A stretch of 64,000 nt of DNA from Magnetospirillum sp. ME-1 (GCF_002105535.1 NZ_CP015848.1:930907-994906); one strand, 5' to 3'; positions 47,739-55,875 are shown, counted from the stretch's first letter. Notes: a model not told the origin generated them from the sequence alone. A program made the numbers and translations.

Positions 47739-47769
47739 AACGGGCGGGACGGCGACGTCCCGCCCGTTT
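47739..47769 (+). terminator. Terminator after methylmalonyl-CoA mutase
   Basis: A perfect 13-bp stem (AACGGGCGGGACG) with loop GCGA is followed by TTTG. It lies 21 bases after the mcm stop and five bases before the converging gene's stop, so it can serve both strands. Confidence 0.8.
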
Positions 47770-47773
47770 GCGT

Positions 47774-48211
47774 TCAATCCATGGCCTCGTAGAAGCTCTT
47801 GAACACCGACAGCCCGGAATTTCCCGCCGTCGCCAGATCGAGCAGATTCGACCCAGAGCCGGCCGACGACGACGCCCCGCGCAGTTTGAGCGCCGAGGAT
47901 TGCGCCGAGGCCGCAATGGACTCGGCGGTGTCCCCGCTCATTCCGGCCAGGATGGCCGCCGCCGAGCCGCCCGCCCCCCCCATGCCCGATGCCCCCATCC
48001 TGGCCCGCTGGGTGGCCGAGGCCTTGGCCAGCAGGTCGCGCTGCTGCTGCTCCTCGGCCGCCTGCCGGCTCAGTATCATCTGGTTCTGCCGGGCCTGGGC
48101 CTCGGCCTGGGCGGCGGCCGATTTTTCCGCCGCCGACGCCTTGCCTGCCGCTCCGGCCACGGTGGATACCGCAGTGACGGCCATGGGAATCATGGTTTCA
48201 AATCCTGACAT
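47774..48211 (-). CDS. Alanine-rich phage-virion-like protein
   Basis: The 145-residue protein is unusually rich in Ala, Ser and Gln. After a short hydrophobic N-terminus (MIPMAVTAVSTVAGAAGKA) comes a helical QAEAQARQNQ..QAAEEQQQRD segment and a glycine-rich GMGGAGGSAAAILAGM stretch (RARMGASGMGG). This build resembles small internal virion or tail-associated proteins of T7-like podoviruses, where a helix with repeated Q/A/R precedes RARFGAxG. AAGGAG lies six bases before ATG 48211. Given the podovirus-like genes 2 kb away, it may belong to the same remnant. The match is by pattern only. Confidence 0.6.
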   Translation of the reverse strand: MSGFETMIPMAVTAVSTVAGAAGKASAAEKSAAAQAEAQARQNQMILSRQAAEEQQQRDLLAKASATQRARMGASGMGGAGGSAAAILAGMSGDTAESIAASAQSSALKLRGASSSAGSGSNLLDLATAGNSGLSVFKSFYEAMD

Positions 48212-48397
48212 GACGATCTCCTTGTAGATGAAGGTTCCGGTCTTGCCGGATAACCTCGTGATGAAAAGACGGTTTGACTTGAATGCCCGCTGGTTGTGGC
48301 GGGTAGGCATTGTTGCGCAGGGATGCGTTTCCCTCTTCCGGGAGACCCAAAACCGATTATCATCAGCGGAAATCGGGTCTTTGCCGGACAGGCGGGC

Positions 48398-49126
48398 ATG
48401 ACAAAGCTTTCGACGACCACACGGACACGCACCCAGCGCACTGACCGGATCGAGTCCCGGGCCAATGGGTTGCTGGGCGATTGCCGCCGCGCCTTTCACG
48501 CCTTCGGCGATCTCGACGAGCTGGCCGAAAACCTGCGCATTCTGTCGCTCAACGCCGAACTGGCCGCCGGCCGGGCCGGCGACAAGGGCAAGGCGGTCCG
48601 CGCGCTGACCCAATACACCCGCGAACTGGTCAACCGCCTGGCCCAGATTCAGGGCGAGATGCATTCCTTAAGGGGCCGCACCTTCGCGTTCTCGTCCACC
48701 ATCCTGCGCTGCCTCACTCAGCTGAACCTGTTCGAGCGGGCCTGCCAGCTGATCGAAGCCGAGCCGGACGGCGCGCGCCGCTGCGGCAGCGGCAAGCGGG
48801 CCTTCGCCGAACTGATGAACCTGCTGGTCGATACCCTGGACGGCATGGCCGACGCGGTGACCGACCTGTCGCGCCGCACCCACGCGGTGGAGGAGGTGGT
48901 CAGCCAGTCGGATTCCATCGCCACCAACATCGCCATCGAGGCCGCCGCCGCCGGCGTGCATGAAAAGGAGTTCCGCACGGTGTCCGACACCATGCGGACC
49001 TATGTGGACGATCTGCGCCAGATGATCGACGAGGCTTCGGACGCGGTGCGCCGCGCTTCCGAGAAGGGCGAGGCGCTCAGGCGCATCGGCCTGGATGCCC
49101 TCGACGATCTCCACCGCAACTCATAG
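48398..49126 (+). CDS. Soluble methyl-accepting-chemotaxis-like signalling protein
   Basis: The 242-residue helical protein has no membrane segment. The segment LAENLRILSLNAELAAGRAGDKGKAVRALTQYTREL resembles the hairpin region of chemoreceptors (the pattern LNAxxxAxRAGxxGxxxxxxxxxxxxL), and SDSIATNIAIEAAAAGVHEKEFRTVSDTMRTYVDDL repeats a weaker version near residue 185. It is shorter than a receptor signalling domain and may be a degenerate or partner form. The start at 48398 follows a weak site; the frame is open from 48296. The ODP gene follows 18 bases after the stop. Confidence 0.7.
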   Translation: MTKLSTTTRTRTQRTDRIESRANGLLGDCRRAFHAFGDLDELAENLRILSLNAELAAGRAGDKGKAVRALTQYTRELVNRLAQIQGEMHSLRGRTFAFSSTILRCLTQLNLFERACQLIEAEPDGARRCGSGKRAFAELMNLLVDTLDGMADAVTDLSRRTHAVEEVVSQSDSIATNIAIEAAAAGVHEKEFRTVSDTMRTYVDDLRQMIDEASDAVRRASEKGEALRRIGLDALDDLHRNS

Positions 49127-49144
49127 CGTGTCAGGATTTCGCCC

Positions 49145-49903
49145 ATGAAGTGCGTCACCCTTTTCCGTCAGGACGATCACTGCTGGCAGATGTTCGGCCA
49201 GGACCCGGACAAGCCCGACAACGTGATCGACACCAACCAGTACCTGATCCGCTCGGGTGATTCGGCCATCCTGCTCGATCCCGGCGGCATGGAGGTCTTT
49301 CCGGCCATGCTGGCGGCGCTGACCCGCGAGATTTCGGTGTCGTCCATCAAGGCGCTGTTCCTGTCGCACCAGGACCCCGACATCGGCTCGTCCCTGCCCC
49401 TGTGGCGCCGGGTGTGCGAGCCGGACATCAAGATCTATCTGTCCTGGCTGTGGTCCAGCTTCACCGCCCATTTCGACCGCGAGGCCACCTTCACCACCAT
49501 TCCCGACGAGGGCATGGAGATCTCGCTGTCCCATGACGTCCGCCTGCGCTTCGTGCCGGCGCACTACCTGCACTCGTCGGGCAATTTCAACGTCTACGAC
49601 CCCAAGGCCAAGGTGCTGTTCTCCGGCGACGTGGGCGCCGCCCTGGTGCCCAAGGAAAAGGCCACCGGATCGGCGTTCGTCACCGACTTCGCCACCCATG
49701 TGCAGTACATGGAAGGCTTCCACCGCCGCTGGCTGGCCTCGACCCGGGCCCGCGACGCCTGGTGCGCCCAGGTGTCCAAGCTGGACATCGAGTTCCTGGC
49801 CCCCCAGCACGGGCTGGTGTTCAAGGGCGACGACGTCAAGCGCTTCATCGACTGGTTCGCCGCGCTCGAGATCGGATCGGGCGTCGCCGCCATGAACCGT
49901 TAG
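49145..49903 (+). CDS. Metallo-beta-lactamase-fold diiron protein, ODP type
   Basis: The 252-residue protein is a stand-alone flavodiiron-like beta-lactamase-fold domain. Metal ligand candidates are H75, D77 and D79 (LSHQDPDIG), H140 in PAHYLHSSGNF, D162 (FSGDVGA) and H222 (APQHG). It lacks the flavodoxin domain of flavodiiron proteins. This matches ODP proteins, which bind oxygen at a diiron site and in Treponema feed into chemotaxis. The neighbouring receptor-like gene fits that idea. A strong terminator follows. Confidence 0.88.
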   Translation: MKCVTLFRQDDHCWQMFGQDPDKPDNVIDTNQYLIRSGDSAILLDPGGMEVFPAMLAALTREISVSSIKALFLSHQDPDIGSSLPLWRRVCEPDIKIYLSWLWSSFTAHFDREATFTTIPDEGMEISLSHDVRLRFVPAHYLHSSGNFNVYDPKAKVLFSGDVGAALVPKEKATGSAFVTDFATHVQYMEGFHRRWLASTRARDAWCAQVSKLDIEFLAPQHGLVFKGDDVKRFIDWFAALEIGSGVAAMNR

Positions 49904-49916
49904 GCCGACGACGATC

Positions 49917-49952
49917 AAGGGCCCCCTTCCAACCGGGAGGGGGCCCTTTTTT
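49917..49952 (+). terminator. Rho-independent terminator after the ODP gene
   Basis: AAGGGCCCCCT (49917-49927) pairs with AGGGGGCCCTT (49938-49948) and the hairpin runs into six T residues. It lies 14 bases after the ODP stop. Confidence 0.93.
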
Positions 49953-49969
49953 CGTGGCGCGGACACACT

Positions 49970-50069
49970 GTCATCCCGAGCGAAGCCGAGGGATCTCGTC
50001 CTGGAACGGCATTACCGTTCCGGCACCGGTATTCCAGGCGGAGTTTCCTCGTCTGCGGCTCGGAATGAC
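49970..50069. repeat. Palindromic intergenic repeat, unit F
   Basis: The 100-base unit begins GTCATCCCGAGCGAAGCCGA and ends CTCGGAATGAC, with an inner inverted pair (CTGGAACGGC and its relatives). It lies between the ODP terminator and the stop of the phage scaffold-like gene, exactly where a capsid gene would be expected downstream of scaffold. Confidence 0.85.
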
Positions 50070-50075
50070 AGGACG

Positions 50076-50813
50076 TCACTCCCCGTAGAGCTTGCGGAAG
50101 CCGTCGGTGACCTTGGCGATGAAGGCCGGGTCGCGGGTCTTCCAGTAGCGGGGATCGTTGATCATCTTCTTCAGCTGCTCCTCGGTGCGGCCGTCCTCGC
50201 CGGGGGCAAGGGCGGTGCCGAGCGACGGCTCCTCGGACTGCATCAGGCGATGCATGGTCTTGACCCCGTCGGCGGTGGCGGCCAGGGCGTCATAGGCCGC
50301 CTTGGGCAGGTTGGCCTTGCCCCAGGCCTTGATCTGGCGGGCGCTTTCCTGCCACTGGGCCTCGCCGCCGAAATGGCGCTTCAGGTGCTCGATCTGGCTT
50401 TCCTCGTCGTGGCACTGGGTCAGGTGCTCCATCAGGGGCAGCAGGCATTCATGGGCCAGGTCGTAGACCATCTGGGCCTGGGCCTGGGTGAAGCCGGCCT
50501 GATGCAGGCGCTGGTTCACCGCCGGCGCGCTGGCCAGCGACGGATGCCTGGCTTCGATGCGGTAATTCTCGTGGCTGTCGGGAACGCCCAGCGCCTTGCG
50601 AAAGGCGTTGACCTCATCGCCGGCGGCCTGGGGGCCGGGGACCCGCACCATGGACGAGGCGCGGCGCTCCAGATCGCGATAGGCCCGCAGCAGGGCATCG
50701 ACCCGCACGGTTCCGGTGGCGGCATCCCAGAACTTGGCGGGAATGTTGTCGGGGCGGTTGCCGTCGCCGGCGGGTTCGGCGGACTCGGGGGGCAGAACGG
50801 ATTGGGCGATCAT
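50076..50813 (-). CDS. Phage capsid-assembly (scaffold)-like protein
   Basis: The 245-residue protein is polar and mostly helical. Its N-terminus (NIPAKFWDAATGTVRVDALLRAYRDLE) and C-terminus (KKMINDPRYWKTRDPAFIAKVTDGFRKLYG) match the pattern of T7 gp9-like capsid-assembly proteins found next to portal genes. AGGAG lies upstream of ATG 50813. It follows the portal gene and a Bbp19-like gene in the order expected of a podovirus, but no major capsid gene follows. Confidence 0.72.
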   Translation of the reverse strand: MIAQSVLPPESAEPAGDGNRPDNIPAKFWDAATGTVRVDALLRAYRDLERRASSMVRVPGPQAAGDEVNAFRKALGVPDSHENYRIEARHPSLASAPAVNQRLHQAGFTQAQAQMVYDLAHECLLPLMEHLTQCHDEESQIEHLKRHFGGEAQWQESARQIKAWGKANLPKAAYDALAATADGVKTMHRLMQSEEPSLGTALAPGEDGRTEEQLKKMINDPRYWKTRDPAFIAKVTDGFRKLYGE

Positions 50814-50851
50814 GATGTACGTACTCCTGAGAAAATGAACAAGGGAATGTC

Positions 50852-51118
50852 CTACGCTCCGTCCCGGCCGCGCGCGGCCAGGGCCAGGAGATGCAGGACC
50901 AGATGACGCTGGCCTTCCAGATGGCGCAGCGCGTTGTCGCCGGCCTCTGGCGAGAGGCAGCGGTCGATGGTCATGGCCTTGAGGTGGCTAAGAACCGCTT
51001 CGCCGTCCGGCGTGGCGAACAGCCGGGCGGCCTGCAGGCAGAGCAGGTCCATGCCCCGGCCGTCACGGGGCCCGGCCGGGTTCTCCAGCCAGGCCCAGCC
51101 GGAGTCAGGCCGGGACAT
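50852..51118 (-). CDS. Small phage protein, Bbp19-like
   Basis: The 88-residue protein resembles Bbp19 of Bordetella phage BPP-1 in its second half: ARLFATPDGEAVLSHLKAMT, then RCLSPEAGDNALRHLEGQRHLV. The role is unknown. ATG 51118 lies within the end of the portal gene (14-base overlap). In tailed phages of this type it sits between portal and scaffold, as here. Confidence 0.7.
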   Translation of the reverse strand: MSRPDSGWAWLENPAGPRDGRGMDLLCLQAARLFATPDGEAVLSHLKAMTIDRCLSPEAGDNALRHLEGQRHLVLHLLALAARGRDGA

Positions 51119-52745
51119 GGGCGCCTCCCTTGGGCTGGGCGGCGACGGGCGCATCCAGGTCGCGGATCACCTGGGCCAGCCCCCCGGTATCGGCCGCGGG
51201 GGCCACCTGGGCGGGAGCGGCGGAACCGGGCCGCACCAGTTCCGAGGGAACGTTGAAGGCGCGGGCCAGCCAGCGGGCGGCCGCCTCGCCGTCCACGGTG
51301 CCCTCGGCCGCCGGCCCCAGGCTGGACAGGGCGCCCAGCCAGGACAGGACGTTGCGGGCATCGCGCCGGCCCTGGTTCTGGGCCAGCGGCGAGCGGTACT
51401 GCAGGTCGACGGTCCGTCCGTCCAGCGCCAGGGCGGGAATCTCGCCCCTGCGACGCAGGATATGGATGGCGCGCATGACCAGGGGGGTCAGCAGCTCGCT
51501 CTGCAGGCGGCCATAGGTGGCCCCCAGCAGCCGCGCCATCTCGTCGGAGCGCTGCAGCACCTCGGTGGCGGTCAGCGTCGGCGCGGCGGGCTGGCTGAGC
51601 TTGTCGCCCAGCAAGGCGTGGCGGATACGCCCCCGAAGATCGTCCAGCACCAGCTGCGAGGTGTCGAACCGCCCCGGCGCGCTCAGCGGCTGCAGGCCGG
51701 CCGAGCCCACCGCCTTGGGGATGATGGTCCCGGGCACCAGCTTGATGTTGGCGGGATTGAGCACCCCGTCGTCATCGGCCTGCCAGATGCCGGTCACCGC
51801 GATGGTGGCGTTCTTCAGCACCAGCTCCACCACCTTGTTGGCGGTCTTGATGTCGGGCAGGGCCTTCATCACCGGCGAGCGGCCATAGACCTCGCCCGGC
51901 GCCTTCAGCCAGCGGAAGTTGAGGAAGGGAGAGCTGGAAAACTGTCCCTGCCCCAGGATCAGGCCCTGGGACTCGTCATCGAGCACGGCGGCGTAGGAAT
52001 AGCCGCCGCGCACCGGAATCACCGCCTCGACCAGGCCGAGGCGCAGGTCGGGATCGTCGGCGGCCGCCTTCAGCACCTCCTCGGGCAAGGTGGCGCGGGG
52101 AAAGCGCGATTTCAGCGCCGCCACCGACACCTCGCTGCGGCGGAAAGTGACGTCGAGCCGCCCCGACGGCCCCTCCTCCAGCACCGCCTGCCCCAGGGGA
52201 ACCGAGGTGAAGCGGAAGGCCGAGGGCTCGCCGGGCGGCGCTTCCTCGAACAGAAGCGAGGCGGTGCCGCCGGTGACGGCGTCCAGATAGCACTGGTGCA
52301 TCTCGATGGCGAAGTTGGAGCGGTCGAAATGGGACTGCATCACGGCGGCGATGCGTTCCAGCATGGGCGCCAGTTCGTCGCGCTCATCCGCCGGCAGCTG
52401 GTCGCCGGCCGCCAGTCCGAACCACTGCGCCCAGGGCGGAGTCAGCTCGGACAGCAGGCTGGCGGCCAGTTGGTCGACGCAATCGGGCGCCGTGCCGTCG
52501 AACAGCCGGTCGGCCTTGCGTTCGCCCGGCACGCCGCCCTGGAACATGCCGTCACGCAGCGGCAGGGCGTAGTCGTAGCATTCCTGCCAGTGGGATTCCC
52601 AGGCTCCGCGCCGCTCCTTGGCCTTGCGGTAACGCTTCAGAAGCGCCGCGGGATCGTCGCCGCCGGGACCCAGCAGGCTTTCCCCCGGGCCGCCCCGCTC
52701 GTCACCCGCCTTGCGGTTTTTCGTCTCCTTGTCATCCATGGTCAC
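51105..52745 (-). CDS. Phage portal (head-to-tail connector) protein, podovirus type
   Basis: The 546-residue protein matches the bacteriophage head-to-tail connecting family. Seen are the N-terminal RYRKAKERRGAWESHWQECYDYALP, the LFDGTAPDCVDQLAASLLSELTPP block and WFGL, PGEVYGRSPVMKALPDIKTAN, and the region with TATEVLQRSDEMARLLGATYGRLQSELLTPLV near residue 395. Portal dodecamers form the DNA entry pore. The open frame is intact and its codon use looks like that of the host genes. Confidence 0.85.
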   Translation of the reverse strand: MTMDDKETKNRKAGDERGGPGESLLGPGGDDPAALLKRYRKAKERRGAWESHWQECYDYALPLRDGMFQGGVPGERKADRLFDGTAPDCVDQLAASLLSELTPPWAQWFGLAAGDQLPADERDELAPMLERIAAVMQSHFDRSNFAIEMHQCYLDAVTGGTASLLFEEAPPGEPSAFRFTSVPLGQAVLEEGPSGRLDVTFRRSEVSVAALKSRFPRATLPEEVLKAAADDPDLRLGLVEAVIPVRGGYSYAAVLDDESQGLILGQGQFSSSPFLNFRWLKAPGEVYGRSPVMKALPDIKTANKVVELVLKNATIAVTGIWQADDDGVLNPANIKLVPGTIIPKAVGSAGLQPLSAPGRFDTSQLVLDDLRGRIRHALLGDKLSQPAAPTLTATEVLQRSDEMARLLGATYGRLQSELLTPLVMRAIHILRRRGEIPALALDGRTVDLQYRSPLAQNQGRRDARNVLSWLGALSSLGPAAEGTVDGEAAARWLARAFNVPSELVRPGSAAPAQVAPAADTGGLAQVIRDLDAPVAAQPKGGAHVPA

Positions 52746-52951
52746 TCTCCCAGCAGGCTTTTGCCCGCCCGATTACCCCCGGGCTGCAACAGCCCGGTTT
52801 CCGAGGTGGCGATGGTGCCCAGCAGGCCGCGCCGGTTGCGGTTGATGGCGTTGACCCGCTCTTCCGCCGCCGCCGCCTCCGGATCGGGGGCCGGCGGCAA
52901 CACCACCGGAGCGGGCGGGGCCGGCGGATCGGGAGCAAAGAAACCACCCAT
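52742..52951 (-). CDS. Small proline-rich phage protein upstream of portal
   Basis: The 69-residue protein has MGGFFAPDPPAPPAPVVLPP, a short helix with RNRRGLLGTIATSE, and ends KSLLGE. This layout (a proline-rich start, an RxRRGxxGTI core and a LLGE or LLGQ end) is common in small proteins beside portal genes. AAGGAG lies seven bases before ATG 52951. It overlaps the portal gene by four bases. Confidence 0.72.
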   Translation of the reverse strand: MGGFFAPDPPAPPAPVVLPPAPDPEAAAAEERVNAINRNRRGLLGTIATSETGLLQPGGNRAGKSLLGE

Positions 52952-52989
52952 GGCAAATCTCCTTCAGCTTGATCATGTTTTGTTCCCGG

Positions 52990-53478
52990 TCATGGCCGCA
53001 CCGGCCCGGGCTGCGATGCAGGCGGGTGGTTCGGGCATGGTTCGGGCGTTGATTTCTGGACCATATTCCCGCAGATCGGGGCAGTCAAGGATTTTTTTCC
53101 GTTTCTCGTGAGGTGGTCGTAAAGCTGTCCCGGGGTCAGCACCCAACGGTCCTGCAGGCCCAGCACCCGCTTCACCGCTTCCACACAGGAAAAGATGCCG
53201 ATCGGGCTGGCCCGGCGCGGCGGATGGCGCACCACGGTCTCCACCACGCTCAACCCCTCCTGGGCGCAGAGCCAGGCCGCCAGGTCGGTGGCGGGATCCA
53301 GGGACCACAGCTCCACCGAGGTGCGATGAGCCAGGGGATTGACGCAAACCCAGACGCCGCCCAGCTCCAGCAGGACGAAGCAGTGACGGAAGCCGGGCCG
53401 CAACAGCCGCAGCCAGCCCAGATCCGCCTTGCCCGAGAACACCACCAGGGCACGGGTGGGGGCGGGCTCGGCGCTCAT
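52990..53478 (-). CDS. Conserved phage-cluster protein, possible permuted papain-like enzyme
   Basis: The 162-residue protein has a histidine in GFRHCFVLLELGGVW and a cysteine in IGIFSCVEAVKRVLGLQ. A His-first, Cys-later order with FxCVxxVKRxLG resembles permuted NlpC/P60-type cysteine peptidases. This is a weak pattern match. The proline-rich tail (EPCPNHPPASQPGPVRP) is unusual. It overlaps its upstream neighbour by four bases, and so is part of the same transcript as the portal cluster. Confidence 0.6.
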   Translation of the reverse strand: MSAEPAPTRALVVFSGKADLGWLRLLRPGFRHCFVLLELGGVWVCVNPLAHRTSVELWSLDPATDLAAWLCAQEGLSVVETVVRHPPRRASPIGIFSCVEAVKRVLGLQDRWVLTPGQLYDHLTRNGKKSLTAPICGNMVQKSTPEPCPNHPPASQPGPVRP

Positions 53479-53831
53479 GCGACGATCCCCTTGGCGCGCA
53501 GCGGCGTCTCCAGCCGGTCCAAGGCTTCGCGCCACAGCCGGCCGGTCACGGCGCCATCGCCCACCGCCACTCCGCCTTCGCCGCCGAACAACGCCAGCGC
53601 CCGCAGATGGGCGCGCCCCAGAATGCGCCGCTGCACCAGCCTGCGCACCTCGCGGGCGATGTCGTCGGGGGCGCAGGGCCGGGCCACGGCGCCGATTCCC
53701 TCGCGGAACCGCGCCCCCTCGTCGCGGGCCCGCTGGCACTGGGAATACCAGATCCAGGCATCCTCGGGGGTGGTGAAAGGCTCCTCGCCGCGATCGTCAA
53801 ATGTTGACCTTATGTTCCGTTTTAGAGCCAT
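53475..53831 (-). CDS. Conserved protein at the head of the phage-like cluster
   Basis: The 118-residue protein has FTTPEDAWIWYSQCQRARDEGARF, then RPCAPDDIAREVRRLVQRR, and ends GRLWREALDRLETPLRAKGIV. I do not recognise a named domain. The helical, positively charged middle would fit a DNA-binding or packaging accessory protein. ATG 53831 has GGGA at a good distance; ATG 53837 is the alternative. It heads a six-gene minus-strand set to 50076. Confidence 0.6.
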   Translation of the reverse strand: MALKRNIRSTFDDRGEEPFTTPEDAWIWYSQCQRARDEGARFREGIGAVARPCAPDDIAREVRRLVQRRILGRAHLRALALFGGEGGVAVGDGAVTGRLWREALDRLETPLRAKGIVA

Positions 53832-53950
53832 TTTCATTCCCTGTTCGTAGGACTTTCCACCGTCAACGGATGCCTAACGACCAGAATAGAGTCAAGAAAA
53901 AGGTTTATGTTCCTGTGGCACCCGACGGCGATTTGCGGGACCATCTTCCC

Positions 53951-54586
53951 ATGCTGAAGCACGCTGACATCTGGGCCGCCATCGACGCGTTAGCCCGTGA
54001 CCACGGGCTCACAGCGTCGGCGCTTGCCCGCAAAGCCGGGCTGGACCCCACCACCTTCAACAAGAGCAAGCGCATCACCCGCGAAGGCAAGCCCCGCTGG
54101 CCCTCGACGGAGAGTGTCGCCAAGGTGCTGGAAGCCACCAACGCCAGCATGACCGCCTTCGTCGCCTATATCGAAAACGCCGTCCAGTCGCAGCCCCAGG
54201 CCGCCACCATTCCCCTGGTCGGCTTCGCCCAGGCGGGGGACCGGGGATTTTTCGACGATGCCGGCTATCCGGTGGGGGGCGGCTGGGACGAGATCCCGTT
54301 CCCCGAGATCGGCGATCCCCACGCCTACGCGCTGGAGGTCAGCGGCGATTCCATGGAACCGCTCTACCGCGACGGCGACGTGGTGATCGTCTCGCCCGCC
54401 GCCGGGGTGCGGCGCGGCGACCGCGTGGTGGTGCGCACCACCGAGGGCGAGGTGATGGTCAAGCAGCTGGTCCGCCAGACCGCCAAGCGCATCGAGCTGG
54501 CCTCGCTCAATCCGGACCATCCCGGACGCTCGCTGGCCACCGAGGAGGTGGCCTGGATCGCCCGCATCCTGTGGTCGAGCCAATAG
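53951..54586 (+). CDS. XRE/S24 repressor, LexA/cI-like
   Basis: The 211-residue protein has an N-terminal helix-turn-helix (LTASALARKAGLDPTTFNKSKR) and a C-terminal S24 peptidase-like domain with the serine in SGDSMEPLYRDGD and the lysine in MVKQLVRQTAKR. The cleavage-type Ala-Gly motif AQAGDRG is present near residue 95. S24 repressors switch off on DNA damage. I chose ATG 53951 (MLKHADIWAAID) as the family N-terminus; ATG 53801 and 53870 are in-frame alternatives. It diverges from the phage-like cluster with a gap of about 120 bases, which is the position expected of the controlling repressor. Relatives are also found outside prophages. Confidence 0.82.
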   Translation: MLKHADIWAAIDALARDHGLTASALARKAGLDPTTFNKSKRITREGKPRWPSTESVAKVLEATNASMTAFVAYIENAVQSQPQAATIPLVGFAQAGDRGFFDDAGYPVGGGWDEIPFPEIGDPHAYALEVSGDSMEPLYRDGDVVIVSPAAGVRRGDRVVVRTTEGEVMVKQLVRQTAKRIELASLNPDHPGRSLATEEVAWIARILWSSQ

Positions 54587-54643
54587 CTCTTGCGATTATT
54601 TTCCTATTGTGGTTTGATGGCGGCCTCGCCCGAGGAGTCCGCG

Positions 54644-54919
54644 GTGCCCATCGCCTTTGCCTTCCGGCGGATGGACGCGGCGGAACGACGCCATGACGGC
54701 CCCATCCCGCCCGCCGACCCCGCCGCCCTGCCTTGCGGGCCGGCACGGGCGCGCCTGTTCCAGCGTCTGGCCGCCGAACAGCGGGACGATCTCTCGCGCC
54801 GGCGGCGGAACCTGAAGGCGGCCGTCCTGGCGTGCGATGCCCGGCTTGATCGCGGCCAGGAGCGTCTGCGGTTCTACCGTGACCAGGGCGCCGCCTGGGC
54901 GGCACTCCCGGCCCGATAG
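54644..54919 (+). CDS. Small charged protein of unknown function
   Basis: This 91-residue protein is rich in Arg, Ala and Asp (DDLSRRRRNLKAAVLACDARLDRG). GTG 54644 is preceded by GAGGAG at six bases, which is better than the ATG at 54617. It converges on fabI with a six-base gap. I see no domain. Its place after the repressor suggests a phage or repressor-linked accessory gene, but that is weak. Confidence 0.5.
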   Translation: MPIAFAFRRMDAAERRHDGPIPPADPAALPCGPARARLFQRLAAEQRDDLSRRRRNLKAAVLACDARLDRGQERLRFYRDQGAAWAALPAR

Positions 54920-54925
54920 AATTCC

Positions 54926-55729
54926 TTACCCGACGATGTGGGCGCCGCCGTCGATGTACAAGGTGGTGCCGGTCACCGACTTGGCCAGATCGCTGACCAG
55001 ATAGGCGGCGAACGAGCCGCAATCGTTGATGTCGGCCAGCTGATGGGTCGGCGCCTTCTGGGCGGCGGCGTCCATCAGCTCGTCGAAGCGGTCGATGCCC
55101 GAGGCGGCACGGGTCTTCAGCGGGCCGGGCGACAGGGCCAGGACGCGGATGCCCTTGGGGCCCAGTTCATGCGCCAGGTACTTGGTGGTGCTTTCCAGCG
55201 CCGCCTTGACCGGACCCATGACGTTGTAATGCTCGACCACCTTGCGGCCGCCGTAGAACGACACGGTGATCAGCGAGCCGCCGTTCTTCATCAAGGGCTC
55301 GGCCAGCTTGGCGCAGCGCACGAACGAGAAGCACGACACGTCCATGGCCAGGGCGAAACCCTCGCGCGAGCAATCGGTGACCCGGCCGTGCAGGTCGTCG
55401 CGGTTGGCGTAGGCGATGGAGTGGATGACGAAATCCAGGCGGCCCCACTTTTCCTCGATGGCCTTGAACACCGCTTCCAACTGCCCGTCTTCGCGCACGT
55501 CGCAGGGCATGTAGATGGGAGCGAACATCTGCTCGGCCAGGGGACGGACGTACTTGTCGCTCTTCTCGTTCAGGTAGGTGATGGCCAGCTCGGCGCCATA
55601 GGCGTGGCAGTGGCGGGCGCAGCCATAGGCGATGGACTGGTCGTTGGCGATGCCGATCACCAGTCCCTTCTTGCCGCGAAGATCGAGAAGCTGCAGCGGC
55701 GCCGGGGCGCCATTGGCGGTTCCATTCAT
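54926..55729 (-). CDS. fabI: Enoyl-[acyl-carrier-protein] reductase (NADH) FabI
   Basis: FabI reduces the trans-2-enoyl group in fatty acid synthesis and is the target of triclosan-type inhibitors. The 267-residue protein has the SDR-like NAD-binding start (KKGLVIGIANDQSIAYGCA), the active site region VSFYGGRKVVEHYNVMGPVKAALEST with the family's Y-x6-K, and the C-terminal VTGTTLYIDGGAHIVG. The N-terminus is about 10 residues longer than that of E. coli FabI. Confidence 0.95.
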   Translation of the reverse strand: MNGTANGAPAPLQLLDLRGKKGLVIGIANDQSIAYGCARHCHAYGAELAITYLNEKSDKYVRPLAEQMFAPIYMPCDVREDGQLEAVFKAIEEKWGRLDFVIHSIAYANRDDLHGRVTDCSREGFALAMDVSCFSFVRCAKLAEPLMKNGGSLITVSFYGGRKVVEHYNVMGPVKAALESTTKYLAHELGPKGIRVLALSPGPLKTRAASGIDRFDELMDAAAQKAPTHQLADINDCGSFAAYLVSDLAKSVTGTTLYIDGGAHIVG

Positions 55730-55875
55730 GTCAGGCCCATCTCCAAAGTGTCTTGCTGCGGTGCAGCATAGACCTCCCCCGTTCCGGCCTCAAGCGGTAT
55801 GACCACGCCGGCCCTGCATTTCGCACAACGGTAATATTCGGAAAACATTGAATGTTCGCCGCCCCGCCAACGGAC

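Noticed and set aside
50076-53831. Diversity-generating retroelement suggested by Bordetella BPP-1-like genes
   Set aside because: No reverse transcriptase gene and no template/variable repeat pair are seen here.
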